From an uncultured Aquimarina sp. (GTDB lineage: Bacteria; Bacteroidota; Bacteroidia; Flavobacteriales; Flavobacteriaceae): a stretch of 64,000 bases of DNA. The first letter of the stretch is position 1. Each line of letters starts with the position of its first letter. The notes under the pieces are model-generated. The model saw only the letters and a list, made by a program, of their open reading frames with translations. It was not told the DNA's origin and did not search any database. The stretch is from assembly GCA_947496705.1 (NCBI GenBank), contig CANMDW010000001.1:434001-498000 (forward strand), in the 5' to 3' direction. The position numbers and the translations under genes were made by a program. Positions 25,149-34,243 of the stretch are shown here, piece by piece.

Positions 25149-26045
25149 ATGTTTTCTCAATTCCGTCTGGATCGTGCTTATAAAAATGCTAAAACGATTC
25201 TGTTTGATGACACCTCTAAGTTTATCTTATTTAGTGATTGTCATCGTGGAGATAATAGTTTTGCAGACGAATTTGCCAACAATAGAAATATTTATTTTCA
25301 TGCCCTAAAACATTATTATAATAAAGGGTTTACCTATTGTGAATTAGGCGATGGTGATGAGCTCTGGGAAAATTTAAGCTTCCAAACTATTTTCAGAGCA
25401 CACAAAAATGTATATGAACTTCTTCAATTATTTCATTGCAAAAACAGACTGGAAATGATTTGGGGCAATCACGATATGGTCTACCGAGATCCAAAATATG
25501 TACAAAAACATCTTAGTTCCTATTTTGACCAAAAAACAGATAACGAAGTACCTCTTTTTCCTGATATAAAATATCATGAAGCCATCATCCTGAAACATAA
25601 GGATACCAAACAAGAAATTTTTCTACTTCATGGACATCAGGCAGATTTTATGAATTATATGGGATGGAGAATTCACCGGTTTTTGGTTCGTATATTATGG
25701 AAACCATTACAGGTAGTTGGTATTACAGACCCTACAAGCCCTGCAAAAAATTATAAGGAAACCATAAAAGTAGAACGCAGGATCAAAAAATGGATTGCCA
25801 ATAACAAAAATCAATTTACTGTTATCGGACATACACATCGGCCTCGATTTCCTGAAGCAGGGGAACTAGCTTTATTTAATGATGGCAGTTGTGTGCATCC
25901 CAGATCTATTACCGGAATGGAAATTGAAAATGGATGTATCACCTTAATCAAATGGCAAATTTCGACTACTGATGACGGAATACTAAAGATCATTAGAATT
26001 CCTTTGGAGGGACCTCAAAAGCTCACTGAATTCATAACCGAATAG
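25149..26045 (+). CDS. Calcineurin-like metallophosphoesterase
   Basis: A 298-residue cytoplasmic phosphoesterase with all dinuclear-metal motifs: FSDCHRGDN (D-x-H), LGDGDELWEN (GD-x-x-D), IWGNHDMVY (GNHD), LLHGHQADF (H) and VIGHTHRPRF (GH-x-H). The fold and the WRIHRFLVRILWKP insertion recall UDP-2,3-diacylglucosamine pyrophosphatase-like proteins, but it is longer than LpxH and the substrate is not certain. It starts 158 bp after the uxaB terminator and is followed 11 bp later by an AraC gene, so the two may be transcribed together. Confidence 0.85.
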   Translation: MFSQFRLDRAYKNAKTILFDDTSKFILFSDCHRGDNSFADEFANNRNIYFHALKHYYNKGFTYCELGDGDELWENLSFQTIFRAHKNVYELLQLFHCKNRLEMIWGNHDMVYRDPKYVQKHLSSYFDQKTDNEVPLFPDIKYHEAIILKHKDTKQEIFLLHGHQADFMNYMGWRIHRFLVRILWKPLQVVGITDPTSPAKNYKETIKVERRIKKWIANNKNQFTVIGHTHRPRFPEAGELALFNDGSCVHPRSITGMEIENGCITLIKWQISTTDDGILKIIRIPLEGPQKLTEFITE

Positions 26046-26056
26046 GCTGTCCATTT

Positions 26057-27253
26057 ATGGAAAGTATTCAACACATAATTGATAAAATTCCGATACGACA
26101 TAATCCTGTGTCCTATTTTATATTTCTGGGTATTTTTTTGGGATTACTGTTAAGTCTGGTGATTCTATTCAGAACTTCAAAGAAAAACAATGCTTTTAGG
26201 GTATATGGCTGGTCTTTATTGATACAATCTATTATTGCCGCAGACGTCTTCTTGTGTTATACCGGGCTTATAAAATATGTGCCTCATCTAAATGATAGTA
26301 CCGAGCCTCTGGTATTGCTATTGGCTCCATCGGTATACTTATTTATTTATACGCTTCTGGAGCGAAAATCAATAACTTATAGAAAACACTGGTTTCATAT
26401 AGTACCATCTCTAGTGTATCTCTTTTCTCAATCAAACTATTATTTTCAACCCGTTTCTATAAAAATCAATGCATATTTGGGTGCATATTTTCCAGATATG
26501 AAAAGAATTCCTGTTCCGGCCAATATCGATTACAGCTACCTATGGATAAAAGATGAGTTCAGGTGGTTGATATTATTTAGTTTTATCATGTATATTATAT
26601 TGTGTATACAGCTCATTCTAAAAAACACCTATAAGAATAATACTACCCAAACAGGAAATATCGGCCTTACTAAATATGACTTCTCTAAAAATACTATCCT
26701 TGGACTATTGGCCGCTTTCATCCTTATCTTTTTAGTATTCCTGAATTTTGAAAACGACGCTGGAGATCACTATATTTTTATATTTCACACTATAATTGTT
26801 CTCATTACAGGTTTTGTTATATTATCAGAATCGCGGTTCTTTTCAACTTCCTGGATAGCCGACAAATATGAGACCTCAGGACTTAACGCTAATGGAATAT
26901 CTATAGATGCTATTAAGGTTTTTGTTGAAAATGAACAGTTTTATACATCAAAATCGGCATCACTAAAAAATTTAGCTATAGCAATGAATGCTACTTCAAA
27001 TTATATCTCGCAGACCATTAATATGCATACAGGATTAAACTTTAATGATTTCATCAATCAATATCGAATTGAAGCATCAAAAAAAAGGCTTTTAGACAAC
27101 GATTACAAGCACCTTACTATAGAAGCCATAGGAAATTCTGTAGGTTTCAAATCAAAAGCTACCTTTTATAATGCTTTTAAGAAACATGTAGCAATGTCTC
27201 CGACGACATTTATTAAACTTCAAAAGTCATCTGCTCAAAATCAAAACGTCTAA
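26057..27253 (+). CDS. 7TM-sensor AraC-family regulator
   Basis: 398 residues. Hydrophobic segments fill residues 20-255 (for example FIFLGIFLGLLLSLVILF, WLILFSFIMYIILCIQLIL and ILGLLAAFILIFLVFLNF). The AraC domain follows: LKNLAIAMNATSNYISQTIN, NDFINQYRIEASKKRLLD and IEAIGNSVGFKSKATFYNAF, ending KHVAMSPTTF. It is built like the regulator at 10509-11609 but is not closely similar. The following acyltransferase gene, 95 bp on, is a natural target. The signal is unknown. Confidence 0.85.
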   Translation: MESIQHIIDKIPIRHNPVSYFIFLGIFLGLLLSLVILFRTSKKNNAFRVYGWSLLIQSIIAADVFLCYTGLIKYVPHLNDSTEPLVLLLAPSVYLFIYTLLERKSITYRKHWFHIVPSLVYLFSQSNYYFQPVSIKINAYLGAYFPDMKRIPVPANIDYSYLWIKDEFRWLILFSFIMYIILCIQLILKNTYKNNTTQTGNIGLTKYDFSKNTILGLLAAFILIFLVFLNFENDAGDHYIFIFHTIIVLITGFVILSESRFFSTSWIADKYETSGLNANGISIDAIKVFVENEQFYTSKSASLKNLAIAMNATSNYISQTINMHTGLNFNDFINQYRIEASKKRLLDNDYKHLTIEAIGNSVGFKSKATFYNAFKKHVAMSPTTFIKLQKSSAQNQNV

Positions 27254-27348
27254 AATTATAATTCTGGACATAATCCCTTCTGTTTCACAGCTGTTTATAC
27301 TCAAAATACTTCACTTTTGACACAGAAACTCACGTTAAACTTAGTATC

Positions 27349-28506
27349 ATGGAGAAAAAAATTCGTCGCTACGATCTTGATTGGTTGCGTGTGATTGTGT
27401 TTGGATTATTAATCTTTTATCATGTAGGCATGTTCTTTGTTCCCTGGGGATGGCACATTAAAAATAATGAGATTGTAGACTGGATACGCTGGCCTATGCT
27501 CTTTTTAAATCAGTGGCGCCTGCCTATTTTATTTGTTATATCAGGAATGGGAACCCGCTATGCCCTTTCATCCAGAAATTTATGGCAATTTAATCTCGAA
27601 CGTCATAAAAGACTGGCTATTCCGTTGCTCTTTGGCATGATATGTATTATTCCTCCACAAGTATATTTTGAGCGCTTAGCAAATGGTGAATTCGTTGGTT
27701 CTTTTGCAGAATTCTTTATCACCAAGTCATTCGTTGGTGTATATCCTGAAGGTAATATTAGCTGGCATCACCTTTGGTTTTTACCGTATCTTCTACTATT
27801 TTCTGTGGTGCTTTCTCCAGTATTAGTACGACTAAAAAAGAAAACTTCAAGGTTTAAGAATTGGGTTGATAAAAAAATTAAAACCCCATTTGGTTTATAC
27901 GTTTTTATTATTCCATTGTATCTAACCGAAGCTTTTTTAGAACCTTTTTTCCCCGTTACACATGCTTTGATTGGAGATTGGTTTACCATTTTCAACTACC
28001 TGATTTTGTTTTTCTACGGGTATATTTTAATCTCTGTGGGCAAACAGTTTTGGGAAAGTATAGATCGTATCAAAAAGAAAACTTTGGTCATAGGCATACT
28101 AGCTTTTTGCACACAATTAACCATCTGGATCATTAGAAAAGATAACGTGTATATTCATTTTACCGAAGCTTTGGTAAAAGTGATTAACTTATGGTCCTGG
28201 ATCTTAGTCATCTTTGGTTATGGAGCTAAATTTCTTAACAAGAAAAGTGATTTATTATCTTATTGTAATCGTGCAGTATATCCTTTTTATATACTACATC
28301 AGACGATAACTATTACCATAGGATATTATCTTATGAATCTGGATTGGGAATTTATACCTAAGTTTTTGACACTAACTATCGGTACATTTTTGGGAAGTTG
28401 GATGCTCTATCATTTCATCATTCTTAGAATTCCATTACTACATCCTCTATTTGGATTGAAAAAAGAATATAGCAAAGAAGCCAACTTCGCTTCTGTAGTA
28501 AAATAA
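27349..28506 (+). CDS. Acyltransferase-3 family membrane protein
   Basis: A 385-residue integral membrane O-acyltransferase. The opening RRYDLDWLRVIVFGLLIFYHVGMFF has the family Arg and catalytic-site His; about ten hydrophobic segments follow. WPMLFLNQWRLPILFVISGM, HHLWFLPYLLLF and RAVYPFYILHQTITI are typical of the OpgC/AcylT3 group. It probably adds acetyl or succinyl groups to a surface glycan. It follows the AraC gene and converges on nifU-mrp. Confidence 0.85.
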   Translation: MEKKIRRYDLDWLRVIVFGLLIFYHVGMFFVPWGWHIKNNEIVDWIRWPMLFLNQWRLPILFVISGMGTRYALSSRNLWQFNLERHKRLAIPLLFGMICIIPPQVYFERLANGEFVGSFAEFFITKSFVGVYPEGNISWHHLWFLPYLLLFSVVLSPVLVRLKKKTSRFKNWVDKKIKTPFGLYVFIIPLYLTEAFLEPFFPVTHALIGDWFTIFNYLILFFYGYILISVGKQFWESIDRIKKKTLVIGILAFCTQLTIWIIRKDNVYIHFTEALVKVINLWSWILVIFGYGAKFLNKKSDLLSYCNRAVYPFYILHQTITITIGYYLMNLDWEFIPKFLTLTIGTFLGSWMLYHFIILRIPLLHPLFGLKKEYSKEANFASVVK

Positions 28507-28516
28507 AAACGGAAAG

Positions 28517-28756
28517 CTACTCTATATTAAGCACTTCTTCGATTTGAGGAGCATATTTTTTAATAGTCATTTCAACCCCAGACTTTAAAGTCATCTGATT
28601 TACACTACAACCCACACAAGCGCCTTCCAGCTGCACCTTCACTCTTTTATCATCCTCGATAGAAACCAAAGAAATATTTCCTCCATCACTTTCCAAAAAG
28701 GGCCTGATCTCATCCAGGGCCTTTTCTACATTTATTCTTAATTCTTCAGAAGTCAT
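28517..28756 (-). CDS. NifU C-terminal-domain Fe-S scaffold protein
   Basis: 79 residues forming a complete Nfu domain, with the C-x-x-C motif in GACVGCSVNQMTLKSGVE for a bridging [4Fe-4S] cluster and an N-terminal EIRPFLESDGGNISLV typical of the family. It lies 3 bp after the Mrp gene, so the two are translated from one message and act together in Fe-S cluster delivery. Confidence 0.92.
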   Translation of the reverse strand: MTSEELRINVEKALDEIRPFLESDGGNISLVSIEDDKRVKVQLEGACVGCSVNQMTLKSGVEMTIKKYAPQIEEVLNIE

Positions 28757-28759
28757 TTT

Positions 28760-29902
28760 CTATTTTTTTATAGCAGAACATCCTGCCATGGTTGTTATTT
28801 TAATTGCTTCAGTAGGAGGTAATGTATCATTTCTATTTACCACTTCCTGAACCACATTTTTCGTTAATTCCTCAAATGCTTTTTCTATAGGTGTTGCTGT
28901 TTGTAGTGCTGCCGGTCTACCCACATCTCCTGCTTCACGTATACTTTGTACCAGAGGAATCTCGCCCAAAAACGGAACCTCCAGGTCTTCTGCAAGATGC
29001 TTAGCCCCTTCTTTTCCAAAGATATAATATTTATTGTTAGGAAGCTCATCTGGTGTAAAATATGCCATATTTTCTATGATTCCCAGCACGGGCACATTAA
29101 TACTATCCTGCTGGAACATGGCTACGCCTTTTCTGGCATCGGCCAGAGCTACATTTTGTGGAGTACTCACCACTACAGCTCCTGTGATTGGCAATGATTG
29201 CATGATAGACAGGTGAATATCTCCCGTTCCCGGAGGCAAATCCAGGAGCATGAAATCCAGTTCACCCCACGCGGCATCAAAGATCATTTGATTGAGTGCT
29301 TTTGCTGCCATTGGCCCTCTCCAAACTACAGCCTGGTTGGGCTGGGTGAAAAATCCTATCGACAAGATCTTTACTCCATAGTTTTCTATGGGTTTCATTT
29401 TCGACGTAGAACCCACTTTTACAGAAAGAGGTCTTTCTCCCTCTACATCAAACATAATCGGAGCCGAAGGTCCATAAATATCGGCGTCCAAAAGTCCTAC
29501 TTTAAAGCCCATTTTGGCCAAAGTTACTGCCAGATTAGAAGTCACTGTAGATTTTCCTACACCGCCTTTACCCGAAGCTACCGCAATAATATTGGTAATC
29601 CCGGGGATTGGTTTCCCTTTGATTTGATTTTTTTGAGGTTGTGAAGCCACCGGGGCTTCCACTTTGATATTCACTGTTACTTTTGCTTTCTCATATACCT
29701 TTTCATGAATCACCTTCATCACATCTACTTCTGCTCTTTTGCGTATATGTAAAGCGGGGGTCGATAATACTAAATCCACAACAATTTCATCCCCAAAAGT
29801 GATAATGTTTTTTACTGCTCCGCTTTCTACCATATTCTTTCCTTCTCCGGCAACGGTAATACTTTCCAACGCTTTTAGTATCTCTGATTTCTCTAGCTTC
29901 AT
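28760..29902 (-). CDS. apbC: Mrp/NBP35-family Fe-S carrier ATPase
   Basis: 380 residues. An N-terminal DUF59-like domain (ILKALESI, then VDLVLSTPALHIRKRAEVDV) is followed by the P-loop ATPase: IIAVASGKGGVGKSTVTSNL (deviant Walker A), LLDADIYGPSAPIMF, VWRGPMAAKALNQMI and FMLLDLPPGTGDIHLSI. The carrier Cys motif is diverged: the tail TMAGCSAIKK has one late Cys. It carries Fe-S clusters to apo-proteins together with the NifU partner. A TATCTTTG -7 element lies upstream. Confidence 0.92.
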   Translation of the reverse strand: MKLEKSEILKALESITVAGEGKNMVESGAVKNIITFGDEIVVDLVLSTPALHIRKRAEVDVMKVIHEKVYEKAKVTVNIKVEAPVASQPQKNQIKGKPIPGITNIIAVASGKGGVGKSTVTSNLAVTLAKMGFKVGLLDADIYGPSAPIMFDVEGERPLSVKVGSTSKMKPIENYGVKILSIGFFTQPNQAVVWRGPMAAKALNQMIFDAAWGELDFMLLDLPPGTGDIHLSIMQSLPITGAVVVSTPQNVALADARKGVAMFQQDSINVPVLGIIENMAYFTPDELPNNKYYIFGKEGAKHLAEDLEVPFLGEIPLVQSIREAGDVGRPAALQTATPIEKAFEELTKNVVQEVVNRNDTLPPTEAIKITTMAGCSAIKK

Positions 29903-29952
29903 GCTTATTTTTCTTTTGCTAACAATAAATTAATCTAGATTAATTCTAAATG

Positions 29953-29960
29953 CAAAGATA
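29953..29960 (-). promoter_or_regulatory. -7 element of the mrp-nifU operon
   Basis: On the minus strand TATCTTTG, an exact TANNTTTG match, 51 bp before the mrp start. No convincing -33 TTTG was seen. Confidence 0.5.
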
Positions 29961-30092
29961 GGTGTAAAAGTTAAGATTATAAAGTCCGAAAATCGAAATG
30001 ATTTATAGCTGTATTTGTGTTAGTAATCACATGGTTTTTTAAAATGGTATAGTTTATGTGAGTTAGCAACTTTGAATTTTCACATTATCATT

Positions 30093-30932
30093 ATGAAACA
30101 AGCAACTTTATGTGTATTGCTGCTCTTTACCACCTGTTATTTGGGATATAGCCAGGGCAAACTTGAAAAAGCAGAAGAAAGTTTAACCAAAAAAGAAGAA
30201 AACAGAAGAAATACTTCCAGGTCAAGATCTCGAGATTCTTTTAACTCTTCAGATTCTGAGGATAGCTATCTGTCGGATGAATTTTTCGGTATTTTCATTG
30301 AACTATTTTTGGGAATAACCTATTATACAACCTTCGAGAGTTATTGGGAAAGGGATCACAGGGCCAGTTATGCCTCGATTACAAAATACCCGTATTACAA
30401 CTCAAAAAAAGGAAACTATGCTTATGATTGGGGAGACGATACTACTGTATTTGGCACTACAATTTCTAATCGTTTTATTGTTGAAAACCAAAAACTGTAT
30501 GGAAATCACTTGAATATCGATATGAGGTTCCTAAAAAGGGTCGGCCTCGAAGCCGATTATTTGCAATTATGGGAAGACAACACCAATTTTGGAGATAATT
30601 CTTTGGCAATATTTACTGCAATGGCAAAATACCATCGTGTGCGTACAGAGCGATTTGATGCCTGGTGGGGATTGGGAGCCACCTATGTTGACGGAGAAGT
30701 AAAAGAACTTGGGTTTACCTACGGCCTGGGGGCAGAACTGTTCTTTGCAAGGCCTTTGAGCCTTGAAGCCAGTTTCAATCAGGCTTTTATTAATGGGGAA
30801 ACAGTAAATACATTTAATGCGCTGTTAAACTATCACTACAAAAGGCTTACCTTCTCGGGGGGATATGAACATTTAAAGATTGGAGATCCAGATTTTTCTA
30901 TGTTTTCTGTGGGTGTTGGAGTTTCTTTTTGA
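30093..30932 (+). CDS. Outer-membrane beta-barrel protein, unknown function
   Basis: A Sec signal (ATLCVLLLFTTCYLGYSQG) follows the ATG at 30093. A charged, Ser/Arg-rich linker (EENRRNTSRSRSRDSF) follows, then alternating aromatic strands ending in FSMFSVGVGVSF, as in outer-membrane barrels. About 280 residues would make a small barrel of roughly 8-10 strands. I do not recognise the family. It stands alone between divergent and convergent neighbours. The basic linker directly behind the signal is unusual for a barrel protein. Confidence 0.6.
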   Translation: MKQATLCVLLLFTTCYLGYSQGKLEKAEESLTKKEENRRNTSRSRSRDSFNSSDSEDSYLSDEFFGIFIELFLGITYYTTFESYWERDHRASYASITKYPYYNSKKGNYAYDWGDDTTVFGTTISNRFIVENQKLYGNHLNIDMRFLKRVGLEADYLQLWEDNTNFGDNSLAIFTAMAKYHRVRTERFDAWWGLGATYVDGEVKELGFTYGLGAELFFARPLSLEASFNQAFINGETVNTFNALLNYHYKRLTFSGGYEHLKIGDPDFSMFSVGVGVSF

Positions 30933-30946
30933 GTTGTTTTTGAGCA

Positions 30947-31064
30947 CCCGCCCGGGCGGGCCTGTCTGACGATTTATCTACTATAGGTAGACAGGTAGGC
31001 TATACGCTATATCCCCGATAGCTATTGGGGGATGCCGCTTCTATCCCTACCTACGGCAGGTAGG
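30947..31064. repeat. Cluster of dispersed palindromes
   Basis: CCCGCCCGGGCGGG (30947-30960) is a perfect palindrome. CCTGTCT (30961) / AGACAGG (30989) and CCTACCT (31046) / AGGTAGG (31058) are hairpins of the CCTGTCTGAC-type family, also seen near 33005, 48599 and 49671. There is no gene here. It probably ends transcription between the convergent barrel and ATL genes. Confidence 0.7.
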
Positions 31065-31143
31065 CCTGGTGCAATTTTGTGTTTGGATTCAAAATTATTT
31101 GTCAACTTTTAAAAAATCAGGAAATATCAGGGCATCTTACTCA

Positions 31144-31473
31144 TCATAACTCCTTCATAGGGTCCCAGAAGAGTTTTTCAAAATCTATGATTTGGTTATC
31201 TACTACTTCTATACCTTCGCTTTCTAAGAGTTGTTGCATGAGATTGGTGCCTTGAAAATGGTGCTTGCCGGTAAGCATTCCTTTTCTGTTAACAACCCGG
31301 TGTGCAGGAACATCTTCCCGCCCTCCGCAGGCATTCATCGCCCAACCCACCATGCGTGCACTGCGTGCAGCACCCAGACACTTGGCTATGGCTCCGTAAG
31401 AAGTGACTCTGCCATACGGAATACGTTTGGCCACTTCATACACCCGATCAAAAAAACTATCGCTTTCTTTCAT
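31144..31473 (-). CDS. Alkyltransferase-like protein (ATL), MGMT fold without the acceptor cysteine
   Basis: A 109-residue protein matching the DNA-binding domain of O6-alkylguanine-DNA alkyltransferases: FFDRVYEVAKRIPYGRVTSY (helix-turn-helix region), ARSARMVGWAMNACG (Arg finger) and the active-site loop DVPAHRVVNRKG. The PCHRV cysteine is Ala here, so it cannot accept alkyl groups. By family knowledge, ATL proteins bind damaged bases and hand them to nucleotide excision repair. It overlaps the LysE-family gene by 4 bp at the end of the trmB-lysE-ATL run. Confidence 0.85.
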   Translation of the reverse strand: MKESDSFFDRVYEVAKRIPYGRVTSYGAIAKCLGAARSARMVGWAMNACGGREDVPAHRVVNRKGMLTGKHHFQGTNLMQQLLESEGIEVVDNQIIDFEKLFWDPMKEL

Positions 31474-32099
31474 TCCCAGGTATAAATAATTCTTGCCAAT
31501 GTAATGATCACCAAAATCAGCATTAATATCCCCATAAAGTAATTAGAATATTTGGTGATCGATGTGGTTTTCTTTTCGATCTTCAGGAAAGAAAATACAT
31601 AAAAATATAAGGTCACAAAAGTTCCTGTTCCCGCAGCGATGATAAATACAATAATTCGCAGAGTATCGTATTCTATCTTTCCGCTTACACTCATCGCGGC
31701 AGCGATGGCGCAAAAATAAGGTATTGGCAATACATTGATAGCAGACATCATGACTCCTTTAAAAAAACTACGGGTATCTGCCTGTCGATATACTTTAATC
31801 CGGGTTCTGCGCTGTTTTGCTTTCACAAAAAAGTAAATCGCCATCAGTAGAAAGATCACAGCACCGGTGCGCAACAGAATATTTTTAACAAACGGATTAA
31901 AAAAAATGTATTTAGCCAAAAGAATGGCTACCAATGCCTGGCACAACACTACTATCGAGGCTCCAACGGCCACCAAAATCCCATTCTTTTTTCCTCTCTC
32001 CAGACAAGTTCTGGCAACAGTCATATTGACCAATCCCGGTGGAATTACCCCAACCAGGGACGCAAAAAAAGTGACTAAAAAAAGCTTTGTAGTTTCCAA
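31470..32099 (-). CDS. LysE-family translocator
   Basis: A 209-residue protein with about six membrane segments. The opening LVTFFASLVGVIPPGLVNMT has the Pro-Pro-Gly motif of the family. Other segments: VVLCQALVAILLAKYIFF, AVIFLLMAIYFFVK and FMGILMLILVIITLARI. It should export an amino acid or similar metabolite; the substrate is unknown. It starts 14 bp after trmB and overlaps the ATL gene. Confidence 0.82.
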   Translation of the reverse strand: METTKLFLVTFFASLVGVIPPGLVNMTVARTCLERGKKNGILVAVGASIVVLCQALVAILLAKYIFFNPFVKNILLRTGAVIFLLMAIYFFVKAKQRRTRIKVYRQADTRSFFKGVMMSAINVLPIPYFCAIAAAMSVSGKIEYDTLRIIVFIIAAGTGTFVTLYFYVFSFLKIEKKTTSITKYSNYFMGILMLILVIITLARIIYTWE

Positions 32100-32113
32100 A
32101 ATTGCAATACCAA

Positions 32114-32788
32114 TTACACGATCTTAAACCGGATGTAAGTTATGGGTTTATTTTTTTCTAAATATTGTTTTTCATAAAAAGTTTGAATCGTCGTTACCAC
32201 CTCTGGAGCTCCTTCATTATGATACACATTATGGTTGGCATAAAGGACTTCATGCCCTTCGCCGTGTAACAATCCTAATGTATATCCATGCATGAATTCG
32301 CTATCGGTTTTAAGGTGAACGAACCCTTCTGGTTTGAGAATCTTTTTGTAGCGCTGTAAAAACTCATGATTGGTTAATCGATGCTTGGTACGTTTATATT
32401 TGATCTGCGGGTCTGGAAACGTAATCCAGATCTCATCGACCTCTCCTGCACCAAAAATATGATCTATTAACTCGATCTGCGTTCTGATAAAGCCTACATT
32501 ATTGATCTCATCTTCAATTGCGGTTTTGGCACCACGCCAAAACCGAGCCCCCTTGATATCTATCCCTATAAAATTCTTATCTGGATATTGCGCTGCAAGA
32601 CCCACTGTATATTCTCCTTTACCGCAGCCTAGCTCAAGAACAATAGGATTTTGATTTTTAAAGAATTTTTCATTCCATTTTCCTTTATACCCCAATGTAT
32701 TATTGAGCACCTCATCACGAGTAGGTTCTACTACGTTGTGAAAGGTTTTATTCTCATTGAATCGTTTTAATTTATTCTTGCTTCCCAC
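32114..32788 (-). CDS. trmB: tRNA (guanine-N7)-methyltransferase
   Basis: 224 residues that methylate G46 of tRNA. PIVLELGCGKGEYTVGLA is the S-adenosylmethionine site; FIGIDIKGARFWRGAKTA, then EIWITFPDPQIKYKRTKHRL and FLQRYKKILKPEGFVHLKTD are TrmB signatures. The closing TTIQTFYEKQYLEKNKPITY is also typical. It is first in the trmB-lysE-ATL run. Confidence 0.94.
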   Translation of the reverse strand: MGSKNKLKRFNENKTFHNVVEPTRDEVLNNTLGYKGKWNEKFFKNQNPIVLELGCGKGEYTVGLAAQYPDKNFIGIDIKGARFWRGAKTAIEDEINNVGFIRTQIELIDHIFGAGEVDEIWITFPDPQIKYKRTKHRLTNHEFLQRYKKILKPEGFVHLKTDSEFMHGYTLGLLHGEGHEVLYANHNVYHNEGAPEVVTTIQTFYEKQYLEKNKPITYIRFKIV

Positions 32789-33187
32789 AAACTTCTTATT
32801 TCTTTATCTACTTGTCTTCAGAATTGGTTTTGTGTTACATCAACCTCTTCCTTTTTGGCCAATGTCATTTAGTTAAGAGTTTTATTGATTTTTCAGAAAA
32901 CCATTTGTTGTTCTTTTATATCCAAAATTCAAACTAGTATACACAATACACCTTCATAAATAAACAGATCCCGTTATACAAAGGAATAAGCCCCCTGAAT
33001 GACCCCTAGTCGGGCAGGTTCAACAAACACATTCAACCCGCCTGCCGCTTTTGAATGTAAAGTTTCACTAAAGATAATTTTTTGGTAAAATTAAGGAAAT
33101 ATATACATAGGAAAATACACTTACCTTTATTATTCATGATTTGATAGTTAGTGTTAAGTCACTATAACAAATTAAAAAACAGAACAT
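32789..33187. other. Intergenic, no gene; degenerate repeat
   Basis: 399 bp between divergent genes. An imperfect inverted repeat (CGGGCAGGTT near 33014, AACCCGCCTGCCG near 33039) belongs to the CCTGTCTGAC-like repeat family. I see nothing else that I can support. Confidence 0.5.
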
Positions 33188-34243
33188 TTGGACAAAAAAG
33201 TACTTGTAGCTCCTCTGAATTGGGGTTTAGGCCATGCGACTCGTTGTATACCTATTATCAACGCATTAATCAATAAAGGTATTAAACCTGTTATTGCTTC
33301 TGATGGTGCAGCACTATCACTATTAAAAAAGGAATTTCCGGCATTACAAACCAAAGAGCTTCCTTCCTATAATATTGAATATGCCAAAAAGGGAAGTAAT
33401 TTCAAACTTAAAATGTTGTTAAACAGTCCTAAAATTGCACATGCTATCAGTGCAGAAAAGAAAGCAATAAAAAAATTGATTGCAGAAGATGAGTTTTGTG
33501 GTATCATATCCGACAATAGAATGGGGGTGCGTCATAAGAGTATCCCTTCGGTATTTATAACCCATCAACTTACTGTTCTAAGCGGAAAAACCACCTCTAT
33601 CAGCACAAAGCTACATAATAAATATATTAAGAAATTTGATGTATGCTGGGTACCCGATATGGCCGACGACCCTAATCTAAGTGGTGAACTGGGGCATCCT
33701 AAAAAAAGCAGCATCCCGGTTACCTATCTCGGGCCGCTGAGCAGGTTTGAATACCAGGTTGTACCAAAACAGTATGATATCATGGTACTGCTTTCGGGGC
33801 CAGAACCACAACGTACGCTCCTGGAACAAAAACTTTTTCAGGAGTTTGAACAAAGTGATAAAAAGATTGTATTTGTGCGTGGCCTTATTGAAGAGACGCA
33901 ACAAACGTATGTAAAAAATAATATTACGATTCATAACTACCTTACCGGCAAAGACCTGCAAAATACTATAAATAGCAGTAATCTTATTATTTCGAGATCT
34001 GGGTATACTACGGTAATGGATTTGGCCAAGCTGAAAAAAAAGGCTTTTTTTATACCGACTCCCGGGCAATTTGAACAAGAGTACCTGGCCGAGCGTTTAA
34101 CGATTAATCGATTGGTGCCCAGTTGTAATCAGAATGAGTTTACGCTAAAAAAATTGCAGGACCTAAATATGTATAGAGGATTAAGCAGTTTTAGTACTGA
34201 TATCGACTACGGGAAACTTTTTCACTTTTTCCAGGGTGAATGA
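33188..34243 (+). CDS. MurG-like glycosyltransferase (GT-B fold)
   Basis: 351 residues. The N-terminal domain opens with VLVAPLNWGLGHATRCIPII, the Gly-rich acceptor loop; the C-terminal domain has IMVLLSGPEPQRTLLEQ, LIISRSGYTTVMDLAKLKKK and PTPGQFEQEYLAERL, the donor-sugar-binding pattern of MurG/GT28-type enzymes. No ATG is available near the N-terminus, so TTG 33188 is the probable start. Donor and acceptor are unknown. Its last 63 bp overlap the convergent sensor-kinase gene. Confidence 0.8.
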   Translation: MDKKVLVAPLNWGLGHATRCIPIINALINKGIKPVIASDGAALSLLKKEFPALQTKELPSYNIEYAKKGSNFKLKMLLNSPKIAHAISAEKKAIKKLIAEDEFCGIISDNRMGVRHKSIPSVFITHQLTVLSGKTTSISTKLHNKYIKKFDVCWVPDMADDPNLSGELGHPKKSSIPVTYLGPLSRFEYQVVPKQYDIMVLLSGPEPQRTLLEQKLFQEFEQSDKKIVFVRGLIEETQQTYVKNNITIHNYLTGKDLQNTINSSNLIISRSGYTTVMDLAKLKKKAFFIPTPGQFEQEYLAERLTINRLVPSCNQNEFTLKKLQDLNMYRGLSSFSTDIDYGKLFHFFQGE

